Assembly: GCA_005772895.1 (NCBI GenBank) | Contig: SXIH01000024.1 | Coordinates: 26,428 to 90,427 of the forward strand | Reading direction: 5' to 3' | DNA from: Bacteroidota bacterium | Lineage (GTDB): Bacteria; Bacteroidota; Bacteroidia; 2-12-FULL-35-15 | DNA: 64,000 nt | Shown here: positions 1 through 8,946 of the stretch, one piece after another | How the letters are laid out: each line of letters opens with the position of its first letter | Numbering within the stretch: position 1 is the first letter of the stretch | Program-made: the position numbers and the translations under genes | Notes under the pieces: generated by a model | Database searches by the model: none | What the model was told of the DNA's origin: nothing | The model's input: only the letters and a program-made list of their open reading frames with translations

Positions 1-198
1 TCGATGCATGGTGTGGATAAAGACATTACAATTGATGGAGTTGTAACTAAAAAGGGTGACGAAATCACTATTTCCACAAAATTCAAAATAAAAATTGCTG
101 AGTACGGTGTTAAAGTTCCGAGCTTGTATATTCAAAATATTGCAGAAATAGTAGATGTAAAATTAGATGCAGTATTAGCACCTTTTAAAAAGAATTAA
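1..198 (+). CDS. YceI-like family protein, C-terminal part (5' truncated by window edge)
   Basis: Open frame from window start; VDKDITIDGVVTKKGDEITISTKFKIKIAEYG resembles YceI lipocalin-like domain. Confidence 0.6.
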   Translation, partial: SMHGVDKDITIDGVVTKKGDEITISTKFKIKIAEYGVKVPSLYIQNIAEIVDVKLDAVLAPFKKN

Positions 199-201
199 TT
201 T

Positions 202-1170
202 ATGATACTTACAAAAAAAATAATTTTCATTTTTGGTTTTATTTGCTCTGGCTCTTTTATAGTTGCACAAGATGATATGTTGGCAATGCTGGACTCAGCA
301 AGTGGACCTAAAACACATGAGAAAGTTACTGCCAGTTTCAAAGGATCGAAGATTATAAATATGCAAACCACCGAAACGGTAAAAAAGAGAACAATGGATT
401 TCAGTGTTACTCACCGTTTTGGAAACATAGGAAAAGAAAGTGGTGGAGGCGGACATCAACTTTATGGTTTTGATAATTCTGCAGACATACGAATTGGTTT
501 TGATTTTGGAATTACAGATAATTTAACACTCGGAGTAGGAAGAAGTAAGCAAGCAGAGTTAATTGATGGCTTTGTAAAATATAGAATTCTTACACAAACT
601 AAAGACAATCATATTCCACTTTCTTTAGCGCTATATGCAGATGTGAGTTATACTCCTCAGGAAGCAAGTCAGTTTTACAGCGGAATGGTGGTTGATCCAG
701 AATTTAAACAAAACGACATTCATCGTTTTGCTTATACAACTCAATTATTAATTGCACGTAAATTCGGATGGCGTTTTTCAATGCAATTGACACCAACGTA
801 TCAGCACAGAAATTATGTGTTGGGAAGCATTAATGCAGATAATGATGCTGTAGAAACAAATGATTTGATATCAATGGGAGCTGGTTTCCGTTTTATGTTA
901 ACCAAACGTTTCGGAATTATTGGTGACTACTATTATACTTTTTCTGATTACCGAACTAACAATACTGCAAATCCTTTTTATAATCCATTGGCTTTGGGTA
1001 TTGAAATTGAAACAGGTGGACACGTATTTCATGTAAATTTCACCAATGCTTCCGGAATAATTGAAAACAATTATATCCCAAATACAACCGACAGTTGGTT
1101 GAAAGGAGGATTTAAATTTGGTTTCAATATTTCTAGGGTTTTCAATTTGGGTGGAAAGAAAAAACACTAA
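202..1170 (+). CDS. Outer-membrane beta-barrel protein, DUF5777-like
   Basis: Signal peptide followed by barrel-like alternating strands; directly after the YceI-like gene. Confidence 0.7.
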   Translation: MILTKKIIFIFGFICSGSFIVAQDDMLAMLDSASGPKTHEKVTASFKGSKIINMQTTETVKKRTMDFSVTHRFGNIGKESGGGGHQLYGFDNSADIRIGFDFGITDNLTLGVGRSKQAELIDGFVKYRILTQTKDNHIPLSLALYADVSYTPQEASQFYSGMVVDPEFKQNDIHRFAYTTQLLIARKFGWRFSMQLTPTYQHRNYVLGSINADNDAVETNDLISMGAGFRFMLTKRFGIIGDYYYTFSDYRTNNTANPFYNPLALGIEIETGGHVFHVNFTNASGIIENNYIPNTTDSWLKGGFKFGFNISRVFNLGGKKKH

Positions 1171-1190
1171 TACTTTTTAAAACATATTTA

Positions 1191-1228
1191 AAAGAGGTTG
1201 TTCAAATGAGCAGTCTCTTTTTTTTATT
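1191..1228 (+). terminator. Rho-independent terminator
   Basis: AAAGAG...CTCTTT stem followed by a T-run. Confidence 0.6.
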
Positions 1229-1242
1229 GCCGATAAAGCTTT

Positions 1243-2061
1243 GTGTGTCGAAATCCTTACCTTTGTTGCGATTTGCCAACTCAAGTAAAACATATTATTA
1301 CACCTTCCGATTCTTTAATTGGTTCTACTGTTTCCGATAGTAGCTTAACAACTTCTCTTTTTGAAGGGCATCTTTTAAATAAAAAATCAGATAGTCCGCA
1401 ACTACACATTACAAATTTTGATTTTGGAGTTGCCGCTGTTTTATTGTTTGCTTTTATTTTATTTGTTTGGCTTTATACTAATAACAGTAAAAGATTAAAC
1501 CAAATTGTAAAAGCTTTTTACATTAATAGATTTTCAAACCAATTGGGAAGAGATGAAATTACTTTTGGAAATAGAGTGTCTATTTTTTTATCTGCTTTAT
1601 TTATTATTTCATTTTCCCTTTTTATTTATCAACTTGCAAATTATTATGGAATTCAAACCAATAATAATGGAGTGATATTTTTCACACAATTATTGCTCAT
1701 TATTTCTGCCATTTATGGAATTAAGATTTTGTTGGTGCGTTTTTTTGGTTTTATATTTCAAAGTCAAAAAGAATCAGGTGAATATTCGATGATGATTTTC
1801 CTTTTTTGTAATGTTTTAGGGCTCTTTTTTCTACCAATAGTGGTTTGTATGACATTTGTGAAAGATGTTTCACCACTTATTTTCATTTATTCTGGATATT
1901 GTGTATTTGCTTTATTGTTGTTTATCAGGGTGTTACGTGGTTTTCTGATTGGTCTCAACAGCATAAGAGTTTCCAAATTCTATTTATTTTTATATCTTTG
2001 CACCCTTGAAATATTGCCTTTTGTAATTATGGTCAAGTTATTTATGATTAACATTAAATAG
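1243..2061 (+). CDS. DUF4271 domain-containing integral membrane protein (start uncertain)
   Basis: Multi-TM protein directly upstream of hemD, as commonly seen in Bacteroidota; a TACCTTTG -7-like motif inside the ORF suggests a later start. Confidence 0.7.
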   Translation: MCRNPYLCCDLPTQVKHIITPSDSLIGSTVSDSSLTTSLFEGHLLNKKSDSPQLHITNFDFGVAAVLLFAFILFVWLYTNNSKRLNQIVKAFYINRFSNQLGRDEITFGNRVSIFLSALFIISFSLFIYQLANYYGIQTNNNGVIFFTQLLLIISAIYGIKILLVRFFGFIFQSQKESGEYSMMIFLFCNVLGLFFLPIVVCMTFVKDVSPLIFIYSGYCVFALLLFIRVLRGFLIGLNSIRVSKFYLFLYLCTLEILPFVIMVKLFMINIK

Positions 2062-2113
2062 CCCCATTCAAAAGCAGTATTTATTTTGTTTGTTTCACTA
2101 AAAACGCACAAAA

Positions 2114-2863
2114 TTGAAAGTTAAAACTTTACTCGTTTCTCAGCCTAAACCCGAGGGGGATAAGTCACCATATTTGGACCTTGCAAAAAAATGCAATGTA
2201 AAAATTGATTTCCGTCCATTCATTCAAATAGAGGGTGTTTCAGCACAAGATTTTAGAAAAGATAAGGTAAACATTGCTGACCATACTGCTGTCATCATGA
2301 CAAGTAGAAATGCGGTTGACCATTACTTTAGAATGTGTCAGGAAATGCGAGTTACAGTTCCTGAAACCATGAAATACTTCTGTGTTTCTGAATCAACAGC
2401 ATTTTATTTACAGAAATATGTTTTATATCGTAAGCGTAAAATTTTCCACGGAAAACAAACCGTTACCGATTTAATGGACGTAATCAAAAAGCATAAAACA
2501 GAAAACTTTTTATTGCCTTGTTCTGATATTGCCAGAGAAGAGATTGCGGATAAGTTGGATGAAGCAAAAATTAAGTATTCAAAAGCTGTTATGTTTCGTA
2601 CAGTTGCAAGTGATTTAAGCGATTTGGCAGACGTAAATTATGATGTTTTAGTGTTTTTTACTCCTGCTGGAATAAAGTCTTTGTTCAAGAATTTCCCAAA
2701 ATTCAAACAAAATAAAACCCGCATCGCTTGTTTTGGTCCAACCACTGCAAAAGCTGTAAAAGAAGCTGGTTTAAATTTGGATATTCATGCTCCAAATCCT
2801 AAAGCTCCATCTATGACAATGGCTTTAGAGCAGTATATTACTGCTGCAAACAAAGCAAAGTAA
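2114..2863 (+). CDS. hemD: Uroporphyrinogen-III synthase
   Basis: MKVKTLLVSQPKPEGDKSPYLDLAKKCNVKIDFRPFI N-terminus and HemD fold; TTG start. Confidence 0.85.
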   Translation: MKVKTLLVSQPKPEGDKSPYLDLAKKCNVKIDFRPFIQIEGVSAQDFRKDKVNIADHTAVIMTSRNAVDHYFRMCQEMRVTVPETMKYFCVSESTAFYLQKYVLYRKRKIFHGKQTVTDLMDVIKKHKTENFLLPCSDIAREEIADKLDEAKIKYSKAVMFRTVASDLSDLADVNYDVLVFFTPAGIKSLFKNFPKFKQNKTRIACFGPTTAKAVKEAGLNLDIHAPNPKAPSMTMALEQYITAANKAK

Positions 2864-2964
2864 TATTCTTGCCAAAGCACCAGAAACCATTTAACATTCT
2901 TTATATTGCTTCCATCACAATCTTATTGTGCGAACTAATTTTTTAAATTACTTTTATACTAGCA

Positions 2965-3333
2965 ATGCAAACTTTTTCAAAAAACGAACGTTTATGCAGT
3001 AAGATATTAATTGATCGATTGATTGAAACAGGAAAATCATTCAATCATTCGCCCTATAGAATTACATGGTTGCCAATAGCAGAAAGTTCAGCACCAATAA
3101 AAGTAGTGATTAGCGTTCCTAAACGTTCTTTTAAAAAAGCAGTTGATAGAAACAGATTAAAACGACAAACAAGAGAAATCTATAGAAAGCAAAAGCAAAA
3201 AGTATACGATGTGTTGGCTGAGAAAAAGATTTTGGTGATGATTGTTTATACTGCAAAAACAAAAATTGAATTTAAAGAGCTAGAGATAAAATTAAAAGAG
3301 GCATTGGAGCGTTTAAGTAAAACAGTTGCATAA
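2965..3333 (+). CDS. rnpA: Ribonuclease P protein component
   Basis: [22 protein letters not shown] motif; adjacent yidD. Confidence 0.93.
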   Translation: MQTFSKNERLCSKILIDRLIETGKSFNHSPYRITWLPIAESSAPIKVVISVPKRSFKKAVDRNRLKRQTREIYRKQKQKVYDVLAEKKILVMIVYTAKTKIEFKELEIKLKEALERLSKTVA

Positions 3334-3335
3334 AA

Positions 3336-3566
3336 ATGAAATGGATAGGCGCACCATTTAGTTATTTGTTCATTGGAATAATAAAGTTGTATCAATATAC
3401 CATTTCTCCGTTATTAGGTCCAGCATGCAGATTTCAACCTTCTTGTTCCCAATACGGAATAGAAGCTTTTAAGAAGCATGGGTTTTTTAAAGGATTTGGT
3501 TTAACAATAAAAAGAATTTCAAAATGTCATCCTTGGGGCGGACATGGACATGATCCTGTTCCATAG
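3336..3566 (+). CDS. yidD: Membrane protein insertion efficiency factor YidD
   Basis: [31 protein letters not shown]...[13 protein letters not shown]. Confidence 0.95.
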   Translation: MKWIGAPFSYLFIGIIKLYQYTISPLLGPACRFQPSCSQYGIEAFKKHGFFKGFGLTIKRISKCHPWGGHGHDPVP

Positions 3567-3624
3567 ATGGGAGTGGGGAGAGAGGAGCTGGGAGACAATT
3601 TACGAAGAGCGATCTCAATCCTAA

Positions 3625-3712
3625 GTGTCATTCCGTGCCGCGACACGGAATCTCCCAGTTGAGAGCAGTTCACACAATAATGAGATCCCGTGTCGTAGCA
3701 CGGGATGGCAGT
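3625..3712. repeat. REP-like inverted pair (two 8-bp-stem hairpins in opposite orientation)
   Basis: ATTCCGTG-CCGCGA-CACGGAAT and ATCCCGTG-TCGTAG-CACGGGAT; the second is the reverse complement form of the first. Confidence 0.8.
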
Positions 3713-3745
3713 AAAAAATAGATATCAATAGAAAAACATACTATT

Positions 3746-5461
3746 ATGAAAAAACTAATTTCAAAATTCAAATTATTAATCATCGCAGTTGTGATTTCAG
3801 GATATGCTTTGATTTCTTACAGCTTCGTAGATAACTTTTTCGAAGTGTCTAAAAATCTCGACATTTTTGCAACATTGTTTCGCGAACTGAATATTTATTA
3901 TGTTGATGAAACAAATCCGGGTGATTTGATGAAAAAAGGAATTGATGATATGTTGGGTTCATTGGATCCATACACCAATTTTATTCCTGAATCAGAAATT
4001 GAAGATTACCGTTATATGACAACCGGACAATACGGAGGAATTGGAGCCTTGGTCCGACAAGTTGGTGATTATGTTGTTATCTCTGAACCTTACGAAGGAT
4101 TTCCAGCACAAAAAGCAGATTTACGTGCTGGCGACAGACTTTTAAAAGTGAACGACATTGATGTAAAAGTGAAGAAAACAGATGATATCAGTAAATATTT
4201 AAAAGGACAGGCAAACACAGCCATTAAATTATTGATTGAAAGAGAAGGAGAATCAAAACCAATTGAAAAAACAATCGGTCGTGAAGACATAAAAATTAAA
4301 AGTGTTCCTTATTCAAGTATGATCAGTAAAAATGTTGGTTATATAAAACTTACAGGCTTTACAGAAAACGCTGCAGGTGAAGTGAAGGCAGCTTTACTTG
4401 AATTGAAAAAAAATCCTGAATTCAAATCTTTGATTTTTGATTTACGTGGAAATCCGGGTGGACTTTTAAAAGAAGCGATAGATATTGTAAACATGTTCGA
4501 AGAAAAAGGAACGGAGATAGTAAGCACAAAGGGAAAAGTAAAAGATTGGGATAAAGTTTATAAAGGAACAAATTCTCCAATTGATGTGAGTATTCCAATA
4601 GTTGTTTTGGTTGACAGAGGTTCGGCATCGGCTTCGGAAATTGTTTCAGGCTCTTTGCAGGATTTAGATAGAGGAGTGGTAATTGGTCAGCGTTCATATG
4701 GAAAAGGATTGGTTCAACAAACTCGTCCGTTAAGTTACAATGCTCAGTTAAAAGTGACAGTTGCAAAATATTATACACCAAGCGGAAGATGTATTCAGGC
4801 TTTGGATTATTCTCACCGTAACGATGATGGAAGTGTAGACAAAGTGCCTGATTCATTAATTACTGCATTCAAAACAAAAAACGGAAGAATAGTTTATGAT
4901 GGTGGTGGAATTGCTCCGGATATTGCTGTTGAGCCTCAAAAATTCTCCAGTATTTTAGGCAGTTTGGTTACAAAAAATTTAATTTTCAATTACGCTACTA
5001 AATATAGAATAGCACACGCTACAATTGCTCCGGCTAAAGATTTTAAATTAACCGATGCCGAATACGATGAGTTTGTTGCTTATTTGAATGATAAAGAATA
5101 CGATTATACCACTAAAACAGAAAAAGCTTTAGAGGACTTTACCAATGATGCAAAAAACGATAAATCTATAGATTTGATTGGCGCTGATATTGCTGCTTTA
5201 AAAACTAAAATAACTCATAATAAAAAAGACGACCTTGTAAAATATAAACCTGAAATAAAGCAATTTTTAGAAGAGGAAATTACTTCCCGCTATTATTTTC
5301 AAAATGGTCGTTTAGAAGCTTCTTTAAAAGATGACCAGGAACTTACGGAGGCATTTGCTTTGTTGAACGATACTGAGAAATACAATAAGATTTTGACCAC
5401 TGTTGGTACAACAGATAAGCCCTTGTACAACCCTGAAAAAGAGAAGAGTCCTAAGAAATAG
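3746..5461 (+). CDS. S41 family C-terminal processing peptidase with PDZ domain
   Basis: PDZ plus DRGSASASEIVSGSLQDLDRGVVIGQRSYGKGLVQ catalytic region. Confidence 0.92.
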   Translation: MKKLISKFKLLIIAVVISGYALISYSFVDNFFEVSKNLDIFATLFRELNIYYVDETNPGDLMKKGIDDMLGSLDPYTNFIPESEIEDYRYMTTGQYGGIGALVRQVGDYVVISEPYEGFPAQKADLRAGDRLLKVNDIDVKVKKTDDISKYLKGQANTAIKLLIEREGESKPIEKTIGREDIKIKSVPYSSMISKNVGYIKLTGFTENAAGEVKAALLELKKNPEFKSLIFDLRGNPGGLLKEAIDIVNMFEEKGTEIVSTKGKVKDWDKVYKGTNSPIDVSIPIVVLVDRGSASASEIVSGSLQDLDRGVVIGQRSYGKGLVQQTRPLSYNAQLKVTVAKYYTPSGRCIQALDYSHRNDDGSVDKVPDSLITAFKTKNGRIVYDGGGIAPDIAVEPQKFSSILGSLVTKNLIFNYATKYRIAHATIAPAKDFKLTDAEYDEFVAYLNDKEYDYTTKTEKALEDFTNDAKNDKSIDLIGADIAALKTKITHNKKDDLVKYKPEIKQFLEEEITSRYYFQNGRLEASLKDDQELTEAFALLNDTEKYNKILTTVGTTDKPLYNPEKEKSPKK

Positions 5462-5525
5462 AAATTGTTCATCTTTTTTCTGTTTTTAACGCAATTTTAT
5501 TGCAACATTTGCGTTGCAATTGGAT

Positions 5526-7094
5526 ATGAGGAAATCGCTACTCCCTGATAAGTACCATACTTACGTTTATATTTTCGCCTTAATTTTATTGGTGATAGGA
5601 ATGCCGCTATCAAAATTTTTGATGAGTCTCTCTCAAATTATTTTGGCCTGCAATTTTTTATTGGAAGGTGGAGTGATTGGAAAATTCAAAGCCTTCTTTA
5701 AAAATAAACCCGCACTCATTCTCAGTTCACTTTTTTTACTTCACGTAATAGGGTTACTATATACTTCTGATTTTGACTATGCATCAAAAGACATTCGGAT
5801 TAAAATGCCTTTGATTGTTCTTCCGTTGATTTTAGCTACTTCAAAACCGCTTTCTAAAAAAATAATTGATGTGATATTGCAATTTTTTGTTGCAGCCATT
5901 ATTGTTGGAACAATTATCAGCACACTTATTTTAACAGGAATCATTCACCGCGAACTGGTTGATATCAGAAGCGTTTCTATCTTCATTTCTCATATTCGTT
6001 TTGCATTATTGATTTGTATTGCATTGTTTGTATCGGGTTACTTCTTTTATCATTCAGTTAAACCGCTTCAAAAGGCACTCTGGATTTTAATAGGAGTTTG
6101 GTTGATATACTTTTTGATTTTAACCGAATCGATTACAGGATTATCTGCATTTTGTTTCGCAACACTAATAATTTGTATTTATTCCATCTTTAAATCAAAA
6201 CAAAAATTGATTCGGTTTTCCGGATTGTTACTGGTTGTATTAATTGGAATTTTTGTTTTTTATTTATTTAATCAACTTAATAAATCAAATCCTCCAACCG
6301 AAAAAATTGATTTATCAAAATTGGAAACAGCCACTTCTCGTGGAAATGCTTATGAACACGATTTAACAGGGAAGTTAACGGAGAATGGACACTTTATCTG
6401 GATTTATTTCTGTAACAAAGAATTAGAAGACTCATGGAATAAAAGAAGCGAACTAAAATTTTTTGAAAAAGATTTAAAAGGCAATCCACTCAATTTTACA
6501 CTTGTCAGATTTTTAGCATCCAAAGGTTTAAGAAAAGATGCAGATGCAGTTGAATCGCTTTCCGATGAAGAAATAAAAGCTATAGAAAGAGGAGTGGTGA
6601 ATGTCAACTATCAAAACATTTCGAGTTTAAAAAGAAGATTGCATGAAATAGCTTGGGAATTGGACACCTATAAAACAACAGGTGATCCAAGCGGACATTC
6701 ATTAACACAACGTTTTGAGTTTTGGAAAGCAGCTGTTGGAATTATTAAAGACAATCTTGTTTTCGGAGTGGGAACAGGTGATATTAAAAATGCATTTGAA
6801 CAACAATATGATAAAATGAATTCTCCGCTTACGAAAGAAACAAGATTACGTTCCCACAATCAGTACTTATCCATTGGAGTAGCATTCGGAATTGTTGGTT
6901 TGATTTGGTTTTTAATTACTCTTTTTTATCCAATGATATTGCAAGGGAAAACATTCGATTATTTATATATCAGTTTTTTATTGATTGCTATTGTTTCTTT
7001 CTTAACAGAAGATACACTTGAATCTCAGGCAGGAGTTACTTTCTATGCTTTCTTTAATTCTTTCTTTTTGTTTGTTATTAATAGGAAGGATTAA
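5526..7094 (+). CDS. O-antigen ligase family protein (Wzy/WaaL-like)
   Basis: Multi-TM, large soluble loop, GVGTGDIKNAF...RSHNQYLSIGVAFG; ATG at 5526 preferred over TTG at 5514. Confidence 0.85.
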   Translation: MRKSLLPDKYHTYVYIFALILLVIGMPLSKFLMSLSQIILACNFLLEGGVIGKFKAFFKNKPALILSSLFLLHVIGLLYTSDFDYASKDIRIKMPLIVLPLILATSKPLSKKIIDVILQFFVAAIIVGTIISTLILTGIIHRELVDIRSVSIFISHIRFALLICIALFVSGYFFYHSVKPLQKALWILIGVWLIYFLILTESITGLSAFCFATLIICIYSIFKSKQKLIRFSGLLLVVLIGIFVFYLFNQLNKSNPPTEKIDLSKLETATSRGNAYEHDLTGKLTENGHFIWIYFCNKELEDSWNKRSELKFFEKDLKGNPLNFTLVRFLASKGLRKDADAVESLSDEEIKAIERGVVNVNYQNISSLKRRLHEIAWELDTYKTTGDPSGHSLTQRFEFWKAAVGIIKDNLVFGVGTGDIKNAFEQQYDKMNSPLTKETRLRSHNQYLSIGVAFGIVGLIWFLITLFYPMILQGKTFDYLYISFLLIAIVSFLTEDTLESQAGVTFYAFFNSFFLFVINRKD

Positions 7095-7096
7095 TT

Positions 7097-7843
7097 TTAC
7101 GAATACAACTCCCTCAACTTCTTATATTTTAAATACGAATGTTTTGCAGAAATTTTACAAATTGTAAATCCTGCGGTTCCATCTAAAATTCCGAGTTTAA
7201 AAAAGTAGTCGCTGATGAATTTTACAATCGGACTGAACCATAATTGTATTACAGATGCTTTCTTTCCTTTCTCAAATAAATTTTGTGCAGCAAGGGTAGA
7301 AAATTTTTCTACTTGTAAATGGTGCTGTTCTATTGTGTAGTAGCTGTAATGCAGACAATCACCATTTAACAAAATCGCTTCTTGTTTTGAATCTATAGCC
7401 AACTTCTCGTGAATAATGCCTTCCCATTTGGTAATTCTTCTGTCAAAGATTCTGATTTTTGTATCAGGATACCAACCGCAATGTTTTATCCAGGAACCAC
7501 AGTAATTGGTCAAACGGTGAAATTTATAGCTTTTTAATTCTTTTCCTTCTTTCGCTTTTAGAATTGATTTTTTTAATTCTTCCGATAATGCTTCATCTGC
7601 ATCCAAGGATAAAACCCAATCGTATTTTGCTTGTGCGTTTGCAAAATTCTTTGATGTAGAATAACCTTCCCATTTACGGGAAATAAAGTTTACGTTGTGT
7701 TTTTTAGAAATACTTTCTGTAGCATCTGTAGAAAAGGAATCCAATATCACCACATCATCCGCAATTACCTGAATGGATTCAAGGCAGCGGCCAATGTTTT
7801 TTTCTTCATTAAACGTAATAATGACAACGGATAGTTGGAGCAT
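7097..7843 (-). CDS. Glycosyltransferase family 2 (WaaE/KdtX-like)
   Basis: LSVVIITFNEEKNIGRCLESI...LSLDADEALSEEL. Confidence 0.9.
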   Translation of the reverse strand: MLQLSVVIITFNEEKNIGRCLESIQVIADDVVILDSFSTDATESISKKHNVNFISRKWEGYSTSKNFANAQAKYDWVLSLDADEALSEELKKSILKAKEGKELKSYKFHRLTNYCGSWIKHCGWYPDTKIRIFDRRITKWEGIIHEKLAIDSKQEAILLNGDCLHYSYYTIEQHHLQVEKFSTLAAQNLFEKGKKASVIQLWFSPIVKFISDYFFKLGILDGTAGFTICKISAKHSYLKYKKLRELYS

Positions 7844-7880
7844 TTATAGATTGCTTTGTATTTCACAAAAGTAACACAAT

Positions 7881-8013
7881 TTTAACCACATAGGAACATA
7901 GAAAAGGAGGATAGTATAGAAAAATAAATTTTTACACAGAGAACTATGCGTGTACTTTATAATGGCTATGTTAAGCACCGCGCCTTTTTTATCTATGTTT
8001 CTATGTGGTTAAA
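7881..8013. repeat. MITE-like ~133 bp element with near-perfect terminal inverted repeats
   Basis: TTTAACCACATAGGAACATAGAAAA ... TTTTTATCTATGTTTCTATGTGGTTAAA. Confidence 0.8.
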
Positions 8014-8043
8014 TTTTCACATTTATATGCTATATTTGTAATC

Positions 8044-8946
8044 ATGTCAACAACCCAAACACTCATAAAACAATTACAGCAAGGCGATGAAAAAACATTG
8101 GCTCGTTGTATTACTATTGTTGAAAATGAGCTGGAGGGTTATGAAGAAATTCTGACATCCTTAAAATTCAATTCCAATATTCCTGTGGTTGGTGTAACGG
8201 GTCCTCCTGGTGCTGGGAAAAGTACATTAATAAATGCCGTTATTAAAAATCTAACCGCTCAGAAAAAGTCGGTTGGAATTATTGCGATTGATCCCACCTC
8301 TCCTTTTAACTATGGTTCTTTGTTGGGTGATAGATTAAGAATGGCAGAACATTTTAATAATGATAAAGTCTTTATCCGTTCTTTGGCAACACGTGGTTCT
8401 TTGGGTGGCTTGTCGGCAAAAACAATTGAGATTGTGGATGTGATGCGTGCTTTTTCATTTGATTATATTTTTGTGGAAACGGTGGGTGTCGGACAAAGTG
8501 AAGTGGAAGTGGTTGGTTTAGCAGATACAACAGTTTTAGTGCTTGTTCCTGAATCCGGAGACGATGTACAGGCGATTAAATCGGGAATCATGGAAATTGC
8601 AGATGTATTTGTGGTGAACAAATCGGATAGAGACGGAGCAAATACATTTATCAAAAATATTATTCAGTTAGTACATTCCAAAATGGCAAGTGATTGGAAC
8701 ATTCCCGTAATAAAAGGAATAGCAACCAAAGGCGAAGGTGTAGAGGAGTTGATTGAAGCGATTGACAAACACAATAAAGTAGGAGTAAACACAAAACGCT
8801 CTTATTTACTTGCAGAAAAAGCTTATCGTTTAATTCAGAATAAAAAAATGAAAGGTGTTTCGAAAATGGATTTGCAAAAACAGATTGATGCAGAATTGAA
8901 GAAGAAAGATTTTAATCTTTATAATTTTGTTAGGAGTTTGAAATAA
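8044..8946 (+). CDS. meaB: Methylmalonyl-CoA mutase-associated GTPase MeaB
   Basis: GVTGPPGAGKSTLINAVI, DPTSPFNYGSLLGDRLRM, VNKSDRDGA; upstream in-frame start at 8005 lies in the inverted repeat. Confidence 0.93.
   Translation: MSTTQTLIKQLQQGDEKTLARCITIVENELEGYEEILTSLKFNSNIPVVGVTGPPGAGKSTLINAVIKNLTAQKKSVGIIAIDPTSPFNYGSLLGDRLRMAEHFNNDKVFIRSLATRGSLGGLSAKTIEIVDVMRAFSFDYIFVETVGVGQSEVEVVGLADTTVLVLVPESGDDVQAIKSGIMEIADVFVVNKSDRDGANTFIKNIIQLVHSKMASDWNIPVIKGIATKGEGVEELIEAIDKHNKVGVNTKRSYLLAEKAYRLIQNKKMKGVSKMDLQKQIDAELKKKDFNLYNFVRSLK

Noticed and set aside
3567-3595. Purine-rich tract gatgggagtggggagagaggagctgggagac as a possible regulatory element
   Set aside because: Too short and degenerate to support a function; probably low-complexity satellite next to the REP pair.
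4422-4856. 144-aa antisense ORF inside the S41 peptidase gene
   Set aside because: Fully overlapped by a strongly supported conserved CDS; low-complexity Leu/Pro/Tyr composition typical of antisense frames.
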